NCBI GenBank assembly: GCA_947456185.1
Contig: CANGPW010000015.1
Coordinates: 1-46,204, forward strand
From: Bacteroidota bacterium
GTDB lineage: Bacteria; Bacteroidota; Bacteroidia; UKL13-3
DNA length: 46,204 nt
Direction: 5' to 3'
Numbering within the stretch: the stretch's first letter is position 1; the number at the start of each line of letters is the position of its first letter. Positions 1 through 9,360 of the stretch are shown piece after piece. The notes under the pieces were generated by a model. The model saw only the letters and a list, made by a program, of their open reading frames with translations. It had not been told where the DNA came from and ran no database searches. Both the position numbers and the translations under genes were made by a program.

Positions 1-2112
1 ATTTCGAGAGTAGGATATAGAACCACTTTTGTAACTTTAGATTTAGACGAAGGCGCCAATAAAAAAATCCAAATTGAATTGGAAGCTTTTTCTGACCAAA
101 TGAATCAAATAGTAATTGCTGGTTCACGTCAAGGAAAGCAAGTAGCCAAAGAAATAGCATCAGTAAGCATTATCAAACCTTATTTAATAGAAAACACAAA
201 CAGCACCGATTTGTCGCAGGTTATAAATCGATTGCCAGGGGTGCAAGTAGCCGATGGGCAGGCAAGTATTAGAGGTGGTGTGGGATATAGTTACGGCACT
301 GGAAGTAAAGTTGCTGTTTTGCTTGACGACATGCCACTATTGGGAGCTGATTTTGGTGATGTTCGTTGGAAATTTTTGCCAATAGAATCGGCCGAACAAG
401 TGGAAGTAATAAAAGGTGCTTCTTCTGTTTTATATGGCTCTGCAGCGCTAAACGGAACTATCAATGTTAGAACGGGTTGGCCAACTATGAAACCTCAAAC
501 TAAAATACAGACCTATCAAGGTATGATGCAAAACTATGATAGAACAATTATAAATTGGTGGGAAAAGTCGACCCAACCGTTTAATAATGGGATGTTTTTT
601 TCGCACAAGCAAATGTTTGGCAATTTTGATATAGTGCTGAGTGGAAATATTTCTAGTACGCGTAGCCATTTGCAATATAACGATGAACTGAGGGCGAGAA
701 CTTATTTTAAAACACGCTATCGACCAAAAAATAATAAAAATTTATCGTTTGGTTTGAATGGAAATTTAATGTTTGAAAAATCAGGAAATTATTTTTTATG
801 GGCCAATGCCGATTCAGGAACGTTAAAACAATTTGACAGTAAAAAAATTATTGATAATTTTTACCGAATTGTAAGCATTGATCCACATTTGGATTACAAA
901 CATGTAAACATGAGTCATTCTGTAAAATTCAGATTTTATCAAATAGCTAGATTGGTAGAGGTAAAAAGATATCAATCGGAACATGATGCCATAGCAAGTA
1001 TGTTTGCTTTTGACTATAATAACAAGTATAAAATAAATAAATATTTTACTTTAAATAGTGGCATTTATAGCACCGCTTTACTTGCAAATGGCAATTTATA
1101 TAAAGGTGTTTTTGGAGGAGCTACCGCTGCTATTTATTCCCAAGCCGATTTTAATTGCAAAAACTTAGTAATTACTGCTGGTATAAGATATGAAGGCATT
1201 GCACAAGATACTAGTAAATTAGAAAAAGTACTTTTAAGAAGAGTAGGTATAAATTGGCAAGTGGCTAAAAAAACATATATCCGTTCTAATTATTCTGAAG
1301 GTTATAGGGTACCATCTATCAGTGAAAAATTTGTAGAAGATAAAATTTCTTTTCTTTCCGTAATACCAAATCCATCATTGGTTCCTGAAAAAGGTTGGAC
1401 TGCAGAAATTGGCATACAACAAGGTTTTAAAATTGCAGGATTTGTAGGTTCACTAGATTGTGCAATTTTTATGCAAGATTATGACAGCATGATTGACTAT
1501 AAGTTTGATCAATATAACAAACATCCAACTCCAGATAATCCGGATCCATTATTGGGCTTTAAAGCTTATAATGTAGGCCATGTTAGAGCTGGTGGTATAG
1601 ATTTAAGCTTGCAGGGTGAAGGAAAAATTAAAGATGTAATGATTCGTATTTTAACAGGTTATACTTATAGTTTACCTGTTAATGTGAGCGTTGACAATAG
1701 CTTAAAAGATTATGGGAAATATACTGATTTATTTCTTAAAAGTTTAAGTGTAGACAAAGCCCAACCAGGAAGTGATTTATACAAAGCTTTACTTACCAAT
1801 AGGAATAGAACAACTGCCAAATTTGATATAGATTTAACATATCATAAACTTACATTTGGCTACAGTATTTTTTATTATAGCATATATGAACGAGTGGATG
1901 AATTTGTATTGCTTTTACCCGGTGTAAAAAAGTTTTTTGAAAATGCAGGAATTGCAGATGTAGTTCATAATATCCGCATAGGTTTCAAACCTACTAAAAA
2001 CTATTCGTTTGGATTTTTGGTAAATAATTTAACCAATAGAGAATTTGCTACAAGACCAGGAAAAATGGATCCCGCACGAACATTAGTTGTACAATTATTG
2101 ATAAATTTTTAA
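1..2112 (+). CDS. TonB-dependent outer-membrane receptor, 5' end cut by window
   Basis: The frame is open from base 1, so the gene begins upstream; the first usable start-like codon inside (TTG at 79) is not the real start. The visible product opens with the last strand of a carboxypeptidase-regulatory-like domain (ISRVGYRTTF...), followed by a plug domain (LSQVINRLPGVQV, then SIRGGVGYSYG, VLLDDMPLLG and QVEVIKGASSVLYGSAALNGTINVRT-type residues between about bases 200 and 475) and a long beta-barrel ending in NF, with an aromatic last residue as usual for outer-membrane barrels. Family knowledge: such receptors import siderophores, cobalamin or glycans using TonB energy. No SusD-like lipoprotein follows, so it is probably not a SusCD glycan importer; the substrate cannot be told. 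A bidirectional terminator follows. Confidence 0.93.
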   Translation: MSRVGYRTTFVTLDLDEGANKKIQIELEAFSDQMNQIVIAGSRQGKQVAKEIASVSIIKPYLIENTNSTDLSQVINRLPGVQVADGQASIRGGVGYSYGTGSKVAVLLDDMPLLGADFGDVRWKFLPIESAEQVEVIKGASSVLYGSAALNGTINVRTGWPTMKPQTKIQTYQGMMQNYDRTIINWWEKSTQPFNNGMFFSHKQMFGNFDIVLSGNISSTRSHLQYNDELRARTYFKTRYRPKNNKNLSFGLNGNLMFEKSGNYFLWANADSGTLKQFDSKKIIDNFYRIVSIDPHLDYKHVNMSHSVKFRFYQIARLVEVKRYQSEHDAIASMFAFDYNNKYKINKYFTLNSGIYSTALLANGNLYKGVFGGATAAIYSQADFNCKNLVITAGIRYEGIAQDTSKLEKVLLRRVGINWQVAKKTYIRSNYSEGYRVPSISEKFVEDKISFLSVIPNPSLVPEKGWTAEIGIQQGFKIAGFVGSLDCAIFMQDYDSMIDYKFDQYNKHPTPDNPDPLLGFKAYNVGHVRAGGIDLSLQGEGKIKDVMIRILTGYTYSLPVNVSVDNSLKDYGKYTDLFLKSLSVDKAQPGSDLYKALLTNRNRTTAKFDIDLTYHKLTFGYSIFYYSIYERVDEFVLLLPGVKKFFENAGIADVVHNIRIGFKPTKNYSFGFLVNNLTNREFATRPGKMDPARTLVVQLLINF

Positions 2113-2140
2113 AAGATATTTTCTAAAATTATTTCAAATA

Positions 2141-2176
2141 AAAAAAGGCCATTTCAGTTTGAAGTGGCCTTTTTAA
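2141..2176. terminator. Bidirectional rho-independent terminator
   Basis: A 9-bp stem (GGCCATTTC with GAAGTGGCC, one T-G wobble) is flanked by an A-run on the left and a T-run on the right. It lies between two convergent genes, the TonB receptor (ends 2112) and the RNA methyltransferase (ends 2187), and can serve both. Confidence 0.8.
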
Positions 2177-2186
2177 TTAATTTTTA

Positions 2187-3377
2187 TTATTCCCCACTTT
2201 CAGTTTTGGGTTCAGTGTCAAAAACTCTTTTTGTACCTTGATACATTTCATATTGGTGAAATTTACATTCTAATGGGCCGTTAAATACCAATAATCGTTG
2301 TGATGTTTTTAAGCGAATACTTTTCATAGCATCTTGATTAGATGAAAGCACCCAAGCTTGCCAACCAGAAAAATCTTTTTTGAATTTATCACCAATCATT
2401 TTGTAAAAAGCATTTGCTTCTTCTAATTCCAATCTTTCTCCATAAGGAGGATTCATGATTAAACAACCTTTTGACGCATTTGATGTTAGGTTTTCAAAAG
2501 GAATTTTATCCAATTTTATGACTCCAGCTAATCCAGCTTTTTCCACATTACTTTTAGCAATTTCTAAAGTATCCCATGAAATATCAGAACCATTTATTTT
2601 TAAAGGAATGTCTTTGATTCTAGCTTTTCCCTCATGTTTTACTTCTTGCCAAAGTTGATGGTCATAATCTAACCACGATTGAAAACCGAAGCGTTTTCTT
2701 AAATAATTAGCAGGAATATTTAAAGCAATCATGGCTGCTTCTATCAAAATAGTACCACTTCCACACATGCCATCCATTAAAGGTTCAGCACCATTCCATC
2801 CACACATTTTTACAATTGCTGCAGCAGTAACTTCGTTCAATGGCGCCTTATTAGCATCTTCGCGGTAACCTCTGCGGTGCAAAGAATCGTTGCTTGAATC
2901 AAGTGAAAGTGTGGCAGTATCTTGAAAAATATGTAAGTTTAAACGTAAATCAGGATTTACAACATCTACATCTGGACGTTTTTTATATTTTTCTCTAAAT
3001 TGATCAACAATGGCATCTTTGGTTTTTAATGCAATGTATTGCGAGTGATTAAAATAGTCGGAACGCAACAAACCATCAACTGCCAAAGTACCATTTACAC
3101 TTAATAAATCATCCCAATTGATGGAACTAATGGCATCGTAAAGTTGTTTATCGTTGATAGCTTTAAAGTTAAAAAACGGAACCAATATTTTTAACGATAA
3201 ACGTGAATGTAAATTCACTTTATACAATAATCTTTTATTGCCTTCAAAACTAACGGCACGCTTGTGTCGTTGGGTATTTACAGCTCCTAATTCTAATAAT
3301 TCTTTTTCTAATAATGGCTCAAGACCTTGTTGCGTTTTGGCAATCATTTTAAATTGCCCTTCAGTAATGTTTTTCAA
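2187..3377 (-). CDS. THUMP-domain class I SAM-dependent RNA methyltransferase (RlmL N-half type)
   Basis: The 396-residue product has an N-terminal THUMP RNA-binding region (about 10-155) and a Rossmann methyltransferase domain with motif I DGMCGSGT at 202-209 and the amino-methylating catalytic motif NPPYGERL at 309-316. The layout and length match the part of E. coli RlmL that makes m2G2445 in 23S rRNA; the fused second methyltransferase (RlmK half) of the gammaproteobacterial enzyme is absent, as usual in Bacteroidota. The specific target base is inferred, not shown. Start: Met1 is used, but Met11 (MIAKTQQGLE) also fits the family and may be the real start. It stands alone on the minus strand. 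Confidence 0.9.
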   Translation of the reverse strand: MKNITEGQFKMIAKTQQGLEPLLEKELLELGAVNTQRHKRAVSFEGNKRLLYKVNLHSRLSLKILVPFFNFKAINDKQLYDAISSINWDDLLSVNGTLAVDGLLRSDYFNHSQYIALKTKDAIVDQFREKYKKRPDVDVVNPDLRLNLHIFQDTATLSLDSSNDSLHRRGYREDANKAPLNEVTAAAIVKMCGWNGAEPLMDGMCGSGTILIEAAMIALNIPANYLRKRFGFQSWLDYDHQLWQEVKHEGKARIKDIPLKINGSDISWDTLEIAKSNVEKAGLAGVIKLDKIPFENLTSNASKGCLIMNPPYGERLELEEANAFYKMIGDKFKKDFSGWQAWVLSSNQDAMKSIRLKTSQRLLVFNGPLECKFHQYEMYQGTKRVFDTEPKTESGE

Positions 3378-3553
3378 AATTTGTATTTGTTTATTTTTTA
3401 AACCAACTAATATCCGTTTAATAAGCTGGCATCAGGCTTAATATAAAATTATTTAGCCTGCAATAGTAAACAAAAAAAAGAGGATGAAATTAAATAAATT
3501 CAATTAGTTGATGAAGATATTCTTGTACAAGTAATCAATTATTGTAATATTGT

Positions 3554-3569
3554 TCCCGATTAATCGGGA
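3554..3569. repeat. 16-bp perfect palindrome TCCCGATTAATCGGGA
   Basis: A perfect palindrome lies 15 bases before the ATG of the SDR gene at 3585. The same half-sites (TCCCGAT ... ATCGGGA) recur at 45340-45355 with a different two-base centre, and both copies are intergenic. It could be a dispersed short palindromic repeat or an operator or leader hairpin of the SDR gene; the sequence alone does not decide. Confidence 0.7.
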
Positions 3570-3584
3570 TTCAAATATTCAAAA

Positions 3585-4286
3585 ATGAATTTACAAAACA
3601 AAATAGCAGTAGTAACTGGTGTAAGCAAAGGAATTGGTAAAGCAATTTGCCAAAAATTATTAGAAAATGGTGCTCACGTTTTTGGGTTTGGCCGAAATAA
3701 CAATGATATTTCAAATCCAAATTATACATTCATCAATTGCAATGTTAGAAGTTTTGAATCAGTTCAAAATGCATTTTTTCAAGTTTTTGCTGCAAGCAAT
3801 CAAACCATCGATATATTAATTAACAATGCTGGCTTAGGCTATTTTGGTTTTTTAGAGGACCTGCCAATTGTGCAATTTCATGAAATGCAAGAAACTAATG
3901 TAAATGGTATTTTTTATTGTTGTAAATTGGCTTTGCCAAAAATGAAAGAAAAGGAAAGTGGCCATATTATTAATATTGCTTCTACTGCAGCATTAGAAGG
4001 TATGGCTCAGGTTTCGGGATATTGTGCAACCAAGTGGGCTGTTAAAGGTTTATCAGAATCATTGTTTCGTGAGGTGCGCGATTTTAAAATAAAAGTTACT
4101 TGTATTTATCCAGGCTCAACCAAAACTGATTTTTTTAGAAACAGCCCTGGAGTAAAACCCCACGATTTTATGTTAATGCCAGAGGATGTGGCTACTAATT
4201 TAATTTTTGCTTTGCAAATGCCAGATAATTTTAACACAGTAAATTTAGAAATTAGACCATTGCAACCTAAAGGTCCAAAAAAATAA
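3585..4286 (+). CDS. Short-chain dehydrogenase/reductase (SDR)
   Basis: This 233-residue classical SDR has the cofactor glycine motif TGVSKGIG (11-18), the NNAG motif (80-83) and a catalytic triad of Ser133, Tyr146 and Lys150 (YCATK). It is expected to be a cytosolic NAD(P)H-dependent oxidoreductase acting on an alcohol or ketone; the substrate is unknown. It resembles the SDR at 42724-43434, including a shared late motif in which PEDVA/PKDVA is followed by EIRP/IIRP, so the two are probably paralogues. It is transcribed alone: the upstream gene is divergent, and glnN starts 117 bases downstream. The palindrome at 3554-3569 lies just before the start codon. Confidence 0.92.
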   Translation: MNLQNKIAVVTGVSKGIGKAICQKLLENGAHVFGFGRNNNDISNPNYTFINCNVRSFESVQNAFFQVFAASNQTIDILINNAGLGYFGFLEDLPIVQFHEMQETNVNGIFYCCKLALPKMKEKESGHIINIASTAALEGMAQVSGYCATKWAVKGLSESLFREVRDFKIKVTCIYPGSTKTDFFRNSPGVKPHDFMLMPEDVATNLIFALQMPDNFNTVNLEIRPLQPKGPKK

Positions 4287-4403
4287 TTCGTTCAAGGTCT
4301 CTGAATTTAAATGGCTCTAAAAATTATCTTGAAAAAAATTATAAAAAAATAGGGCTAATTTTTTGTTATTTATTATTTTTACACCAAAAATAAACCTAAT
4401 TAA

Positions 4404-6593
4404 ATGTCAACTTTACGTTTTAACGCTTTAAAAACTGCTTTGAGCAGAACTCCAGTAATAACAAAAGCCCCTTCAGATAAAGTTTCTGATTTTTACAACA
4501 GCAATGTTTTTAATGACAATGCTATGAAAAACTTTTTAAGCAAAGAAGCATACGAAGCAGTTTCAAGAGCAGTTAAAATGAGTGAAAAAATTGACCGTGT
4601 TCATGCAGATGCTGTAGCTTCTGGAATGAAAAATTGGGCAATGAGCCGAGGTGTTACTCATTATACACATTGGTTTCAACCATTAACAGGTGCAACAGCT
4701 GAAAAACATGATGCTTTTTTTGAACCTACAGAAGAAGGCCGTTCTATGGAAAAGTTTTCTGGTGGTGCCTTGGTTCAACAAGAACCAGATGCAAGTAGCT
4801 TTCCAAATGGTGGCATAAGAAATACATTTGAGGCACGCGGTTATACGGCTTGGGATCCTTCATCACCAGCATTTATTATGGAAGAAAGCAATGGTAAAAC
4901 ATTGTGTATCCCAACTATTTTTGTGGCTTATACCGGTGAAGCATTAGATTTTAAAGCCCCACTTTTAAAAGCATTACATGCAGCAGAAAAAGCCGTTGTG
5001 GCTGTTTGTTCTAGTTATTTTGATAAAAATGTTACCAAAGCATCTATCAGTTTAGGTATAGAACAGGAATATTTTTTAATAGACGAAGCCATGTATTATG
5101 CTCGTCCAGATTTAATGCTTACAGGAAGAACTTTATTGGGTCATGCACCCGAAAAAGGCCAACAATTAGACGATCATTATTTTGGTTCAATTCCTCCAAG
5201 AGTTCATGACTTTATGGTGGATTATGAAACCGAAGCCTATAAACTAGGAATTCCTTTAAAAACACGTCACAATGAAGTAGCACCAGGACAATTTGAATGC
5301 GCTCCAAATTTTGAAGAGGCAAACTTAGCCGTTGATCACAATCAATTGTTAATGGATTTAATGGAAAAAGTAAGTCAACGTCACGGCTTAAAAGTTTTAT
5401 TACATGAAAAACCCTTTGCTGGTGTAAATGGAAGCGGAAAACATAATAATTGGAGTTTAATTACCAATACTGGAATTAATTTATTATCACCTACAAAAAA
5501 CCCAGAAACAAATATTCAGTTCCTTACTTTTTTTGTAAATGCGGTAAAAGCTGTTAACGATCATGCAGACTTATTACGCGCTTCAATAGCATCGGCAAGT
5601 AACGACCACAGGCTTGGAGCTAATGAAGCACCACCAGCTATCATGAGTATTTTTATTGGTAGCCAAATGACCAATGTGTTAGATTCTATTTTAAACGATA
5701 AATCGAGTGCAAAAGTAAATACTAAATCGAAACAAGCTATAAATGTTATAAAAATACCCGATATTTTATTGGACAATACCGATAGAAACCGTACTTCACC
5801 TTTTGCATTTACAGGAAATAAATTTGAATTCCGTGCGGTTGGTTCTAGTGCAAATTGTGCTAATGCAATGATTGTGTTAAACACAGTGATGGCAGACCAA
5901 TTGAATAAGTTTAAAGTGGAAGTAGATGCTTTAATTAAAAAAGGAAAAACAAAAAACGAAGCAATTTTAACCATTCTAAAAGCCTATTATAAAGCTTCAA
6001 AAAATATTTTATTTGAAGGAAATGGGTACAGTGACGAATGGGTAAAAGAAGCTGCAAAACGTGGTTTATCAAACGTAAAAACTACTCCTGAAGCATTGAA
6101 CGCATATGTTTCAAAGCAATCAACAGAATTATTTATTAGAAACAATATTTTTAGTAAAATAGAGTTAGATGCGCGTTATGAAATTATGCAAGAAGTGTAT
6201 GTTAAAAAAATAGACATTGAAGCAAAAACAATTTCACAATTAGCTATTTCGCATGTTGTTCCTGCTGCCGTTGAATATCAAAGCAAATTAGCCATAAATG
6301 TGCAAGCTTTAAAAGGAGCAGGTTTAAGTAAAGCTAGTTATGAAACACAATTGAAAACTATCGAAATAATTTCAAAACATATCAAAACAATTTGCGATAA
6401 TGTAGACAAACTTTTAGTTGAAACAGATAAAGCACATCATGCAACAGATACACATAAAACTGCATTGGTTTTCTGTCACAAAGTAAAACCATTGTTTGAT
6501 AATGTTAGAGCAGCAAGTGACGCATTGGAGTTTATTGTTGATGATACTTTATGGCAATTACCAAAATATAGAGAAATGTTATTTATAAAATAA
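4404..6593 (+). CDS. glnN: Glutamine synthetase type III
   Basis: The 729-residue product matches the long GSIII class in length and motifs, unlike the roughly 450-residue GlnA. It makes glutamine from glutamate, ammonium and ATP in the cytoplasm. Visible family blocks include a glutamate/metal-site strand (IEQEYFLID), RHNEVAPGQFE, the loop KPFAGVNGSGKHNN, the nucleotide-site block NDHRLGANEAPPAIM and FTGNKFEFRAVGSSAN, then a helical C-terminal region typical of GSIII (about 580-729). It is a single-gene unit with ordinary codon use. No GlnK/AmtB or glutamate synthase gene is nearby, so nitrogen control cannot be inferred from context. The ATG at 4404 gives the usual GSIII N-terminus. Confidence 0.96.
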   Translation: MSTLRFNALKTALSRTPVITKAPSDKVSDFYNSNVFNDNAMKNFLSKEAYEAVSRAVKMSEKIDRVHADAVASGMKNWAMSRGVTHYTHWFQPLTGATAEKHDAFFEPTEEGRSMEKFSGGALVQQEPDASSFPNGGIRNTFEARGYTAWDPSSPAFIMEESNGKTLCIPTIFVAYTGEALDFKAPLLKALHAAEKAVVAVCSSYFDKNVTKASISLGIEQEYFLIDEAMYYARPDLMLTGRTLLGHAPEKGQQLDDHYFGSIPPRVHDFMVDYETEAYKLGIPLKTRHNEVAPGQFECAPNFEEANLAVDHNQLLMDLMEKVSQRHGLKVLLHEKPFAGVNGSGKHNNWSLITNTGINLLSPTKNPETNIQFLTFFVNAVKAVNDHADLLRASIASASNDHRLGANEAPPAIMSIFIGSQMTNVLDSILNDKSSAKVNTKSKQAINVIKIPDILLDNTDRNRTSPFAFTGNKFEFRAVGSSANCANAMIVLNTVMADQLNKFKVEVDALIKKGKTKNEAILTILKAYYKASKNILFEGNGYSDEWVKEAAKRGLSNVKTTPEALNAYVSKQSTELFIRNNIFSKIELDARYEIMQEVYVKKIDIEAKTISQLAISHVVPAAVEYQSKLAINVQALKGAGLSKASYETQLKTIEIISKHIKTICDNVDKLLVETDKAHHATDTHKTALVFCHKVKPLFDNVRAASDALEFIVDDTLWQLPKYREMLFIK

Positions 6594-6707
6594 ATTTGAG
6601 TTTTTAAAACTTTTAAAACAGCTATTTAGTTAATAATTAAATGGATGTTTCTTTAAAAACAATTCATATTTAGGCAATTAGAAAATAAATTCTTTCAAAA
6701 AAAAACA

Positions 6708-6737
6708 TTGTTTTATACGTTAAATTGTATAAAATTG
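6708..6737 (+). promoter_or_regulatory. Bacteroidota-type promoter with internal inverted repeat
   Basis: TTG at 6708-6710 and TAAAATTG at 6730-6737 are 19 bases apart. This fits the phylum consensus TTG-N17-20-TAnnTTTG with one mismatch and would start transcription about 28 bases before the lipoprotein ATG at 6772. A perfect inverted repeat, TTTTATAC (6711-6718) and GTATAAAA (6727-6734), separated by 8 bases, occupies the spacer and overlaps the -7 box, so it could be an operator. Confidence 0.5.
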
Positions 6738-6771
6738 CGTTTATCCTAAATCAAAAGCAAAGTATTTAAAC

Positions 6772-8895
6772 ATGAAACAAAACTACATGATAAAATTATC
6801 AGGATTTGTACTAATCCTTTCAGCATTATTATTTGCATGTAAAGGTGGAGGCGGAGGAGATATTAATGAAGCACGAAAAAAATTTAAAGGATTAGAATAC
6901 GCTGCTGCTGGCGATATTTACAAAAAAGTTTATGGTAAAACCAAAAATAAGGATATAAAAAAAGAAGCTGCATTTTATGCCGCAGAGTGTTATAGAATTT
7001 CAAACAATTGGCCTGTAGCTGAAGCTTGGTACACCAAAGCTGTTCAACAAGATCCAACCAATGCTGAAGCAAAATATCGTCAAATTCAAGCATTGAAATT
7101 TTCGGAAAAATATGTTGAGTCAATTACTGAAGCTAATAAATATAAAAAAATTGTAGGTTCTGATCCTAAAATAGATTTAGAGGATTGCGGTAGCGTAAAT
7201 GCTCAAAAATGGAAAACTGAAAAAACTCGTTATTTAGTTGAAAACGTAGTTAAACTGAATACAAAATGGAGCGATTTTGCTCCTATGTATTATAGAAAAG
7301 ACCAGTTAATGTTTACAAGTGATAGGTTAGAAGTTGGTGTGAGCGGAAAAAACAAATATGGCTGGTTTAATAATGGATATAGTGATGTTTACAATACTAC
7401 TCTAAAACTGAACAAAAAGAACAAAGAAATTATTGAAAGTTATAGTTTACCTGCATTAGTTGACAAAACAAATATTAATGGTAAATGGAATGATGGTACT
7501 GTATGTTTTGATGCAAAATACACTACCATGTATTTTACAAAATGTAATTATGGGGCAAAATTTGATGGAAAAGGTGCTCATTGCAGAATATACGAATCAA
7601 AATTAAGTGGCACAGAATGGAGCGTACCAGTTGCTCTTCCTTTTAGCACCGATTCATTTGATTGTGGCCATCCTTTTTTAAGTAAAGATGGAACAGTTCT
7701 ATATTTTTCAAGTAATATGCCTGGAAGTATAGCAAAGCCAGTTACAAGTGCTGAAAATCCTGAAGGAGCTGAGTTAAGCAAAGATATTTACAGCGTTAGT
7801 TTTAGCAAAAGAGGAAATGCTTGGGGCGATCCAGTAAACTTAGGACCAACTATTAATACAGAAGGTGATGAAGGATTTCCTTTTTTACACGAGGATGGAA
7901 CTTTATATTTTTCATCTAACGGAAAATGTGGAATGGGTGGATTTGATATTTATCGTGCTACAGGTCAAGGAAAAGATTGGGGCGATGCAATTAATATGAA
8001 ATCACCAATTAATTCTGGTGGTGACGATTTTTCTATTATTGTTTCAAAAGATAAAGAAAGTGGTTTTTTCTCATCAAACAGGGCAAATGGTAGCAAAGGA
8101 AGTGATGATATATATAGATTTACAAAAACTCCATTAGTATTTACATTAAGTGGTGTGGCTCGTAATTCTGATACAAGGGAAATTTTAAAAAATACTACTA
8201 TTTCATTTACAAACAGTTCAGATACTGTAAAATTGGTATTGAAAACAGATGGTGTTGGTTCATATAAAATTCCATTGCGTGCAGGTACTGATTATGATTT
8301 ATATGGTAACAAACCATTGTTTTATGATAGTAAAATATACTCACAAACTACCAAAGGTTTAGAAGTGTCAACAGATTTAATTCAAGATTTAGAATTGATG
8401 CCAATCAATATAAAAACATTTGAAGTACAAGGTATTTTCTATGGTTTAGATAGTGCAGATATTAGACCACGTTCGGCTGAAATATTAGATTCATTATTGA
8501 TCATTATGAATAAATATCCAATGTTGAAATTTGAGCTAGGTTCACACACAGATTGTAGAGCAGATTCATTGTATAATATTAGATTATCACAAAGACGTGC
8601 TGATTCATGTGTAGGTTATTTAATTAGCCACGGTGTAGATTCAAACAGATTGATTTCAAAAGGTTATGGAGAAAACGAATTAGCAGTTCCCGCTTGTGCT
8701 TGTGAGGGGCCAAATGAAAGAGAACAAGGACAAAAATGTCCTGAATCTGAACATCAAAAAAACAGAAGAACTACAGTAAAAGTAATCGATATTAATTATG
8801 TGGCTCCTGCAGTTAAATTGAAGGAAAAAGAGGCCGAGCCAAAACAATTATTACCAGGCCAAAGAGTAAGACCCGGAACACAACCAAGAAGGTAG
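6772..8895 (+). CDS. PorE-like OmpA-family lipoprotein of the type IX secretion system
   Basis: The 707-residue product begins with a lipoprotein signal peptide ending in the lipobox LLFAC (Cys23, then KGGGGG). The domains follow in the order known for PorE: TPR-like helices (about 30-130), a PD40/WD40-type beta-propeller with repeated FTSD, YFSSN and FFSSN blades (about 160-450), a carboxypeptidase-regulatory fold (about 455-540), and a C-terminal OmpA peptidoglycan-binding domain (about 560-690) with the NIRLSQRRAD helix. In Porphyromonas, PorE anchors the T9SS trans-envelope complex to peptidoglycan. Cys-rich residues (CACEGPNEREQGQKC) sit in a late loop of the OmpA domain. Related PD40-OmpA lipoproteins are common in this phylum, so orthology to PorE is likely but not proven. 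No other core T9SS genes adjoin, but a PorV-family gene lies 1 kb away. Confidence 0.82.
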   Translation: MKQNYMIKLSGFVLILSALLFACKGGGGGDINEARKKFKGLEYAAAGDIYKKVYGKTKNKDIKKEAAFYAAECYRISNNWPVAEAWYTKAVQQDPTNAEAKYRQIQALKFSEKYVESITEANKYKKIVGSDPKIDLEDCGSVNAQKWKTEKTRYLVENVVKLNTKWSDFAPMYYRKDQLMFTSDRLEVGVSGKNKYGWFNNGYSDVYNTTLKLNKKNKEIIESYSLPALVDKTNINGKWNDGTVCFDAKYTTMYFTKCNYGAKFDGKGAHCRIYESKLSGTEWSVPVALPFSTDSFDCGHPFLSKDGTVLYFSSNMPGSIAKPVTSAENPEGAELSKDIYSVSFSKRGNAWGDPVNLGPTINTEGDEGFPFLHEDGTLYFSSNGKCGMGGFDIYRATGQGKDWGDAINMKSPINSGGDDFSIIVSKDKESGFFSSNRANGSKGSDDIYRFTKTPLVFTLSGVARNSDTREILKNTTISFTNSSDTVKLVLKTDGVGSYKIPLRAGTDYDLYGNKPLFYDSKIYSQTTKGLEVSTDLIQDLELMPINIKTFEVQGIFYGLDSADIRPRSAEILDSLLIIMNKYPMLKFELGSHTDCRADSLYNIRLSQRRADSCVGYLISHGVDSNRLISKGYGENELAVPACACEGPNEREQGQKCPESEHQKNRRTTVKVIDINYVAPAVKLKEKEAEPKQLLPGQRVRPGTQPRR

Positions 8896-8913
8896 TTGTT
8901 CCATTATATAAAT

Positions 8914-8950
8914 AAAAAACCCGACAAATAAATTAGTTGTCGGGTTTTTT
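8914..8950. terminator. Bidirectional rho-independent terminator
   Basis: A perfect 14-bp stem, AAAAAACCCGACAA at 8914-8927 and TTGTCGGGTTTTTT at 8937-8950, has a 9-base loop. It sits between the convergent PorE-like gene (ends 8895) and HIT gene (ends 8965) and works in both directions. Confidence 0.88.
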
Positions 8951-8964
8951 TATGAAGTAAATTT

Positions 8965-9357
8965 TTATAAAAAGCTAGCTATTGAATTTGCTATTTCTAA
9001 AAATTCCTCTTTTGTAAAAGTGAGTTTATTATTTAAAAAGTTCATGTCATTTAACTCATTTATTGGAATTAAATGAATGTGTGCATGTGGAACTTCCAAA
9101 CCTATTACAGTAACTCCAACTCTATTGCATTTTATAGCCTTTTTTAAAGCTATAGCAACAGTTTTAGCAAATAAATGTAGTTTTATATAGCTTTCATTTT
9201 CTAAATCGAAAATATAATCTGTTTCTATTTTTGGAATTACCAGTAAATGTCCTTTTGTTAATGGATTAATATCTAAAAATGCTAAACAATGTTCAGATTC
9301 AGCCACTTTATAACAAGGAATATCGCCAGCAATAATTTTAGAAAAAATACTAGCCAT
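8965..9357 (-). CDS. HIT-family (histidine triad) nucleotide hydrolase
   Basis: This 130-residue protein has the signature histidine triad H91-A-H93-I-H95 and the family N-terminus (SIFSKIIAGDIPCYKVAE). HinT-type enzymes hydrolyse purine nucleoside phosphoramidates and aminoacyl-adenylates in the cytoplasm; the exact substrate here is unknown. The start lies 3 bases after the greA stop, so the two are co-transcribed, an arrangement that recurs in Bacteroidota. Confidence 0.93.
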   Translation of the reverse strand: MASIFSKIIAGDIPCYKVAESEHCLAFLDINPLTKGHLLVIPKIETDYIFDLENESYIKLHLFAKTVAIALKKAIKCNRVGVTVIGLEVPHAHIHLIPINELNDMNFLNNKLTFTKEEFLEIANSIASFL

Positions 9358-9360
9358 GAT

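Noticed and set aside
5561-5974. A 137-codon open frame antisense to glnN
   Set aside because: glnN has clear family motifs over the same bases; the antisense frame looks like a composition artefact.
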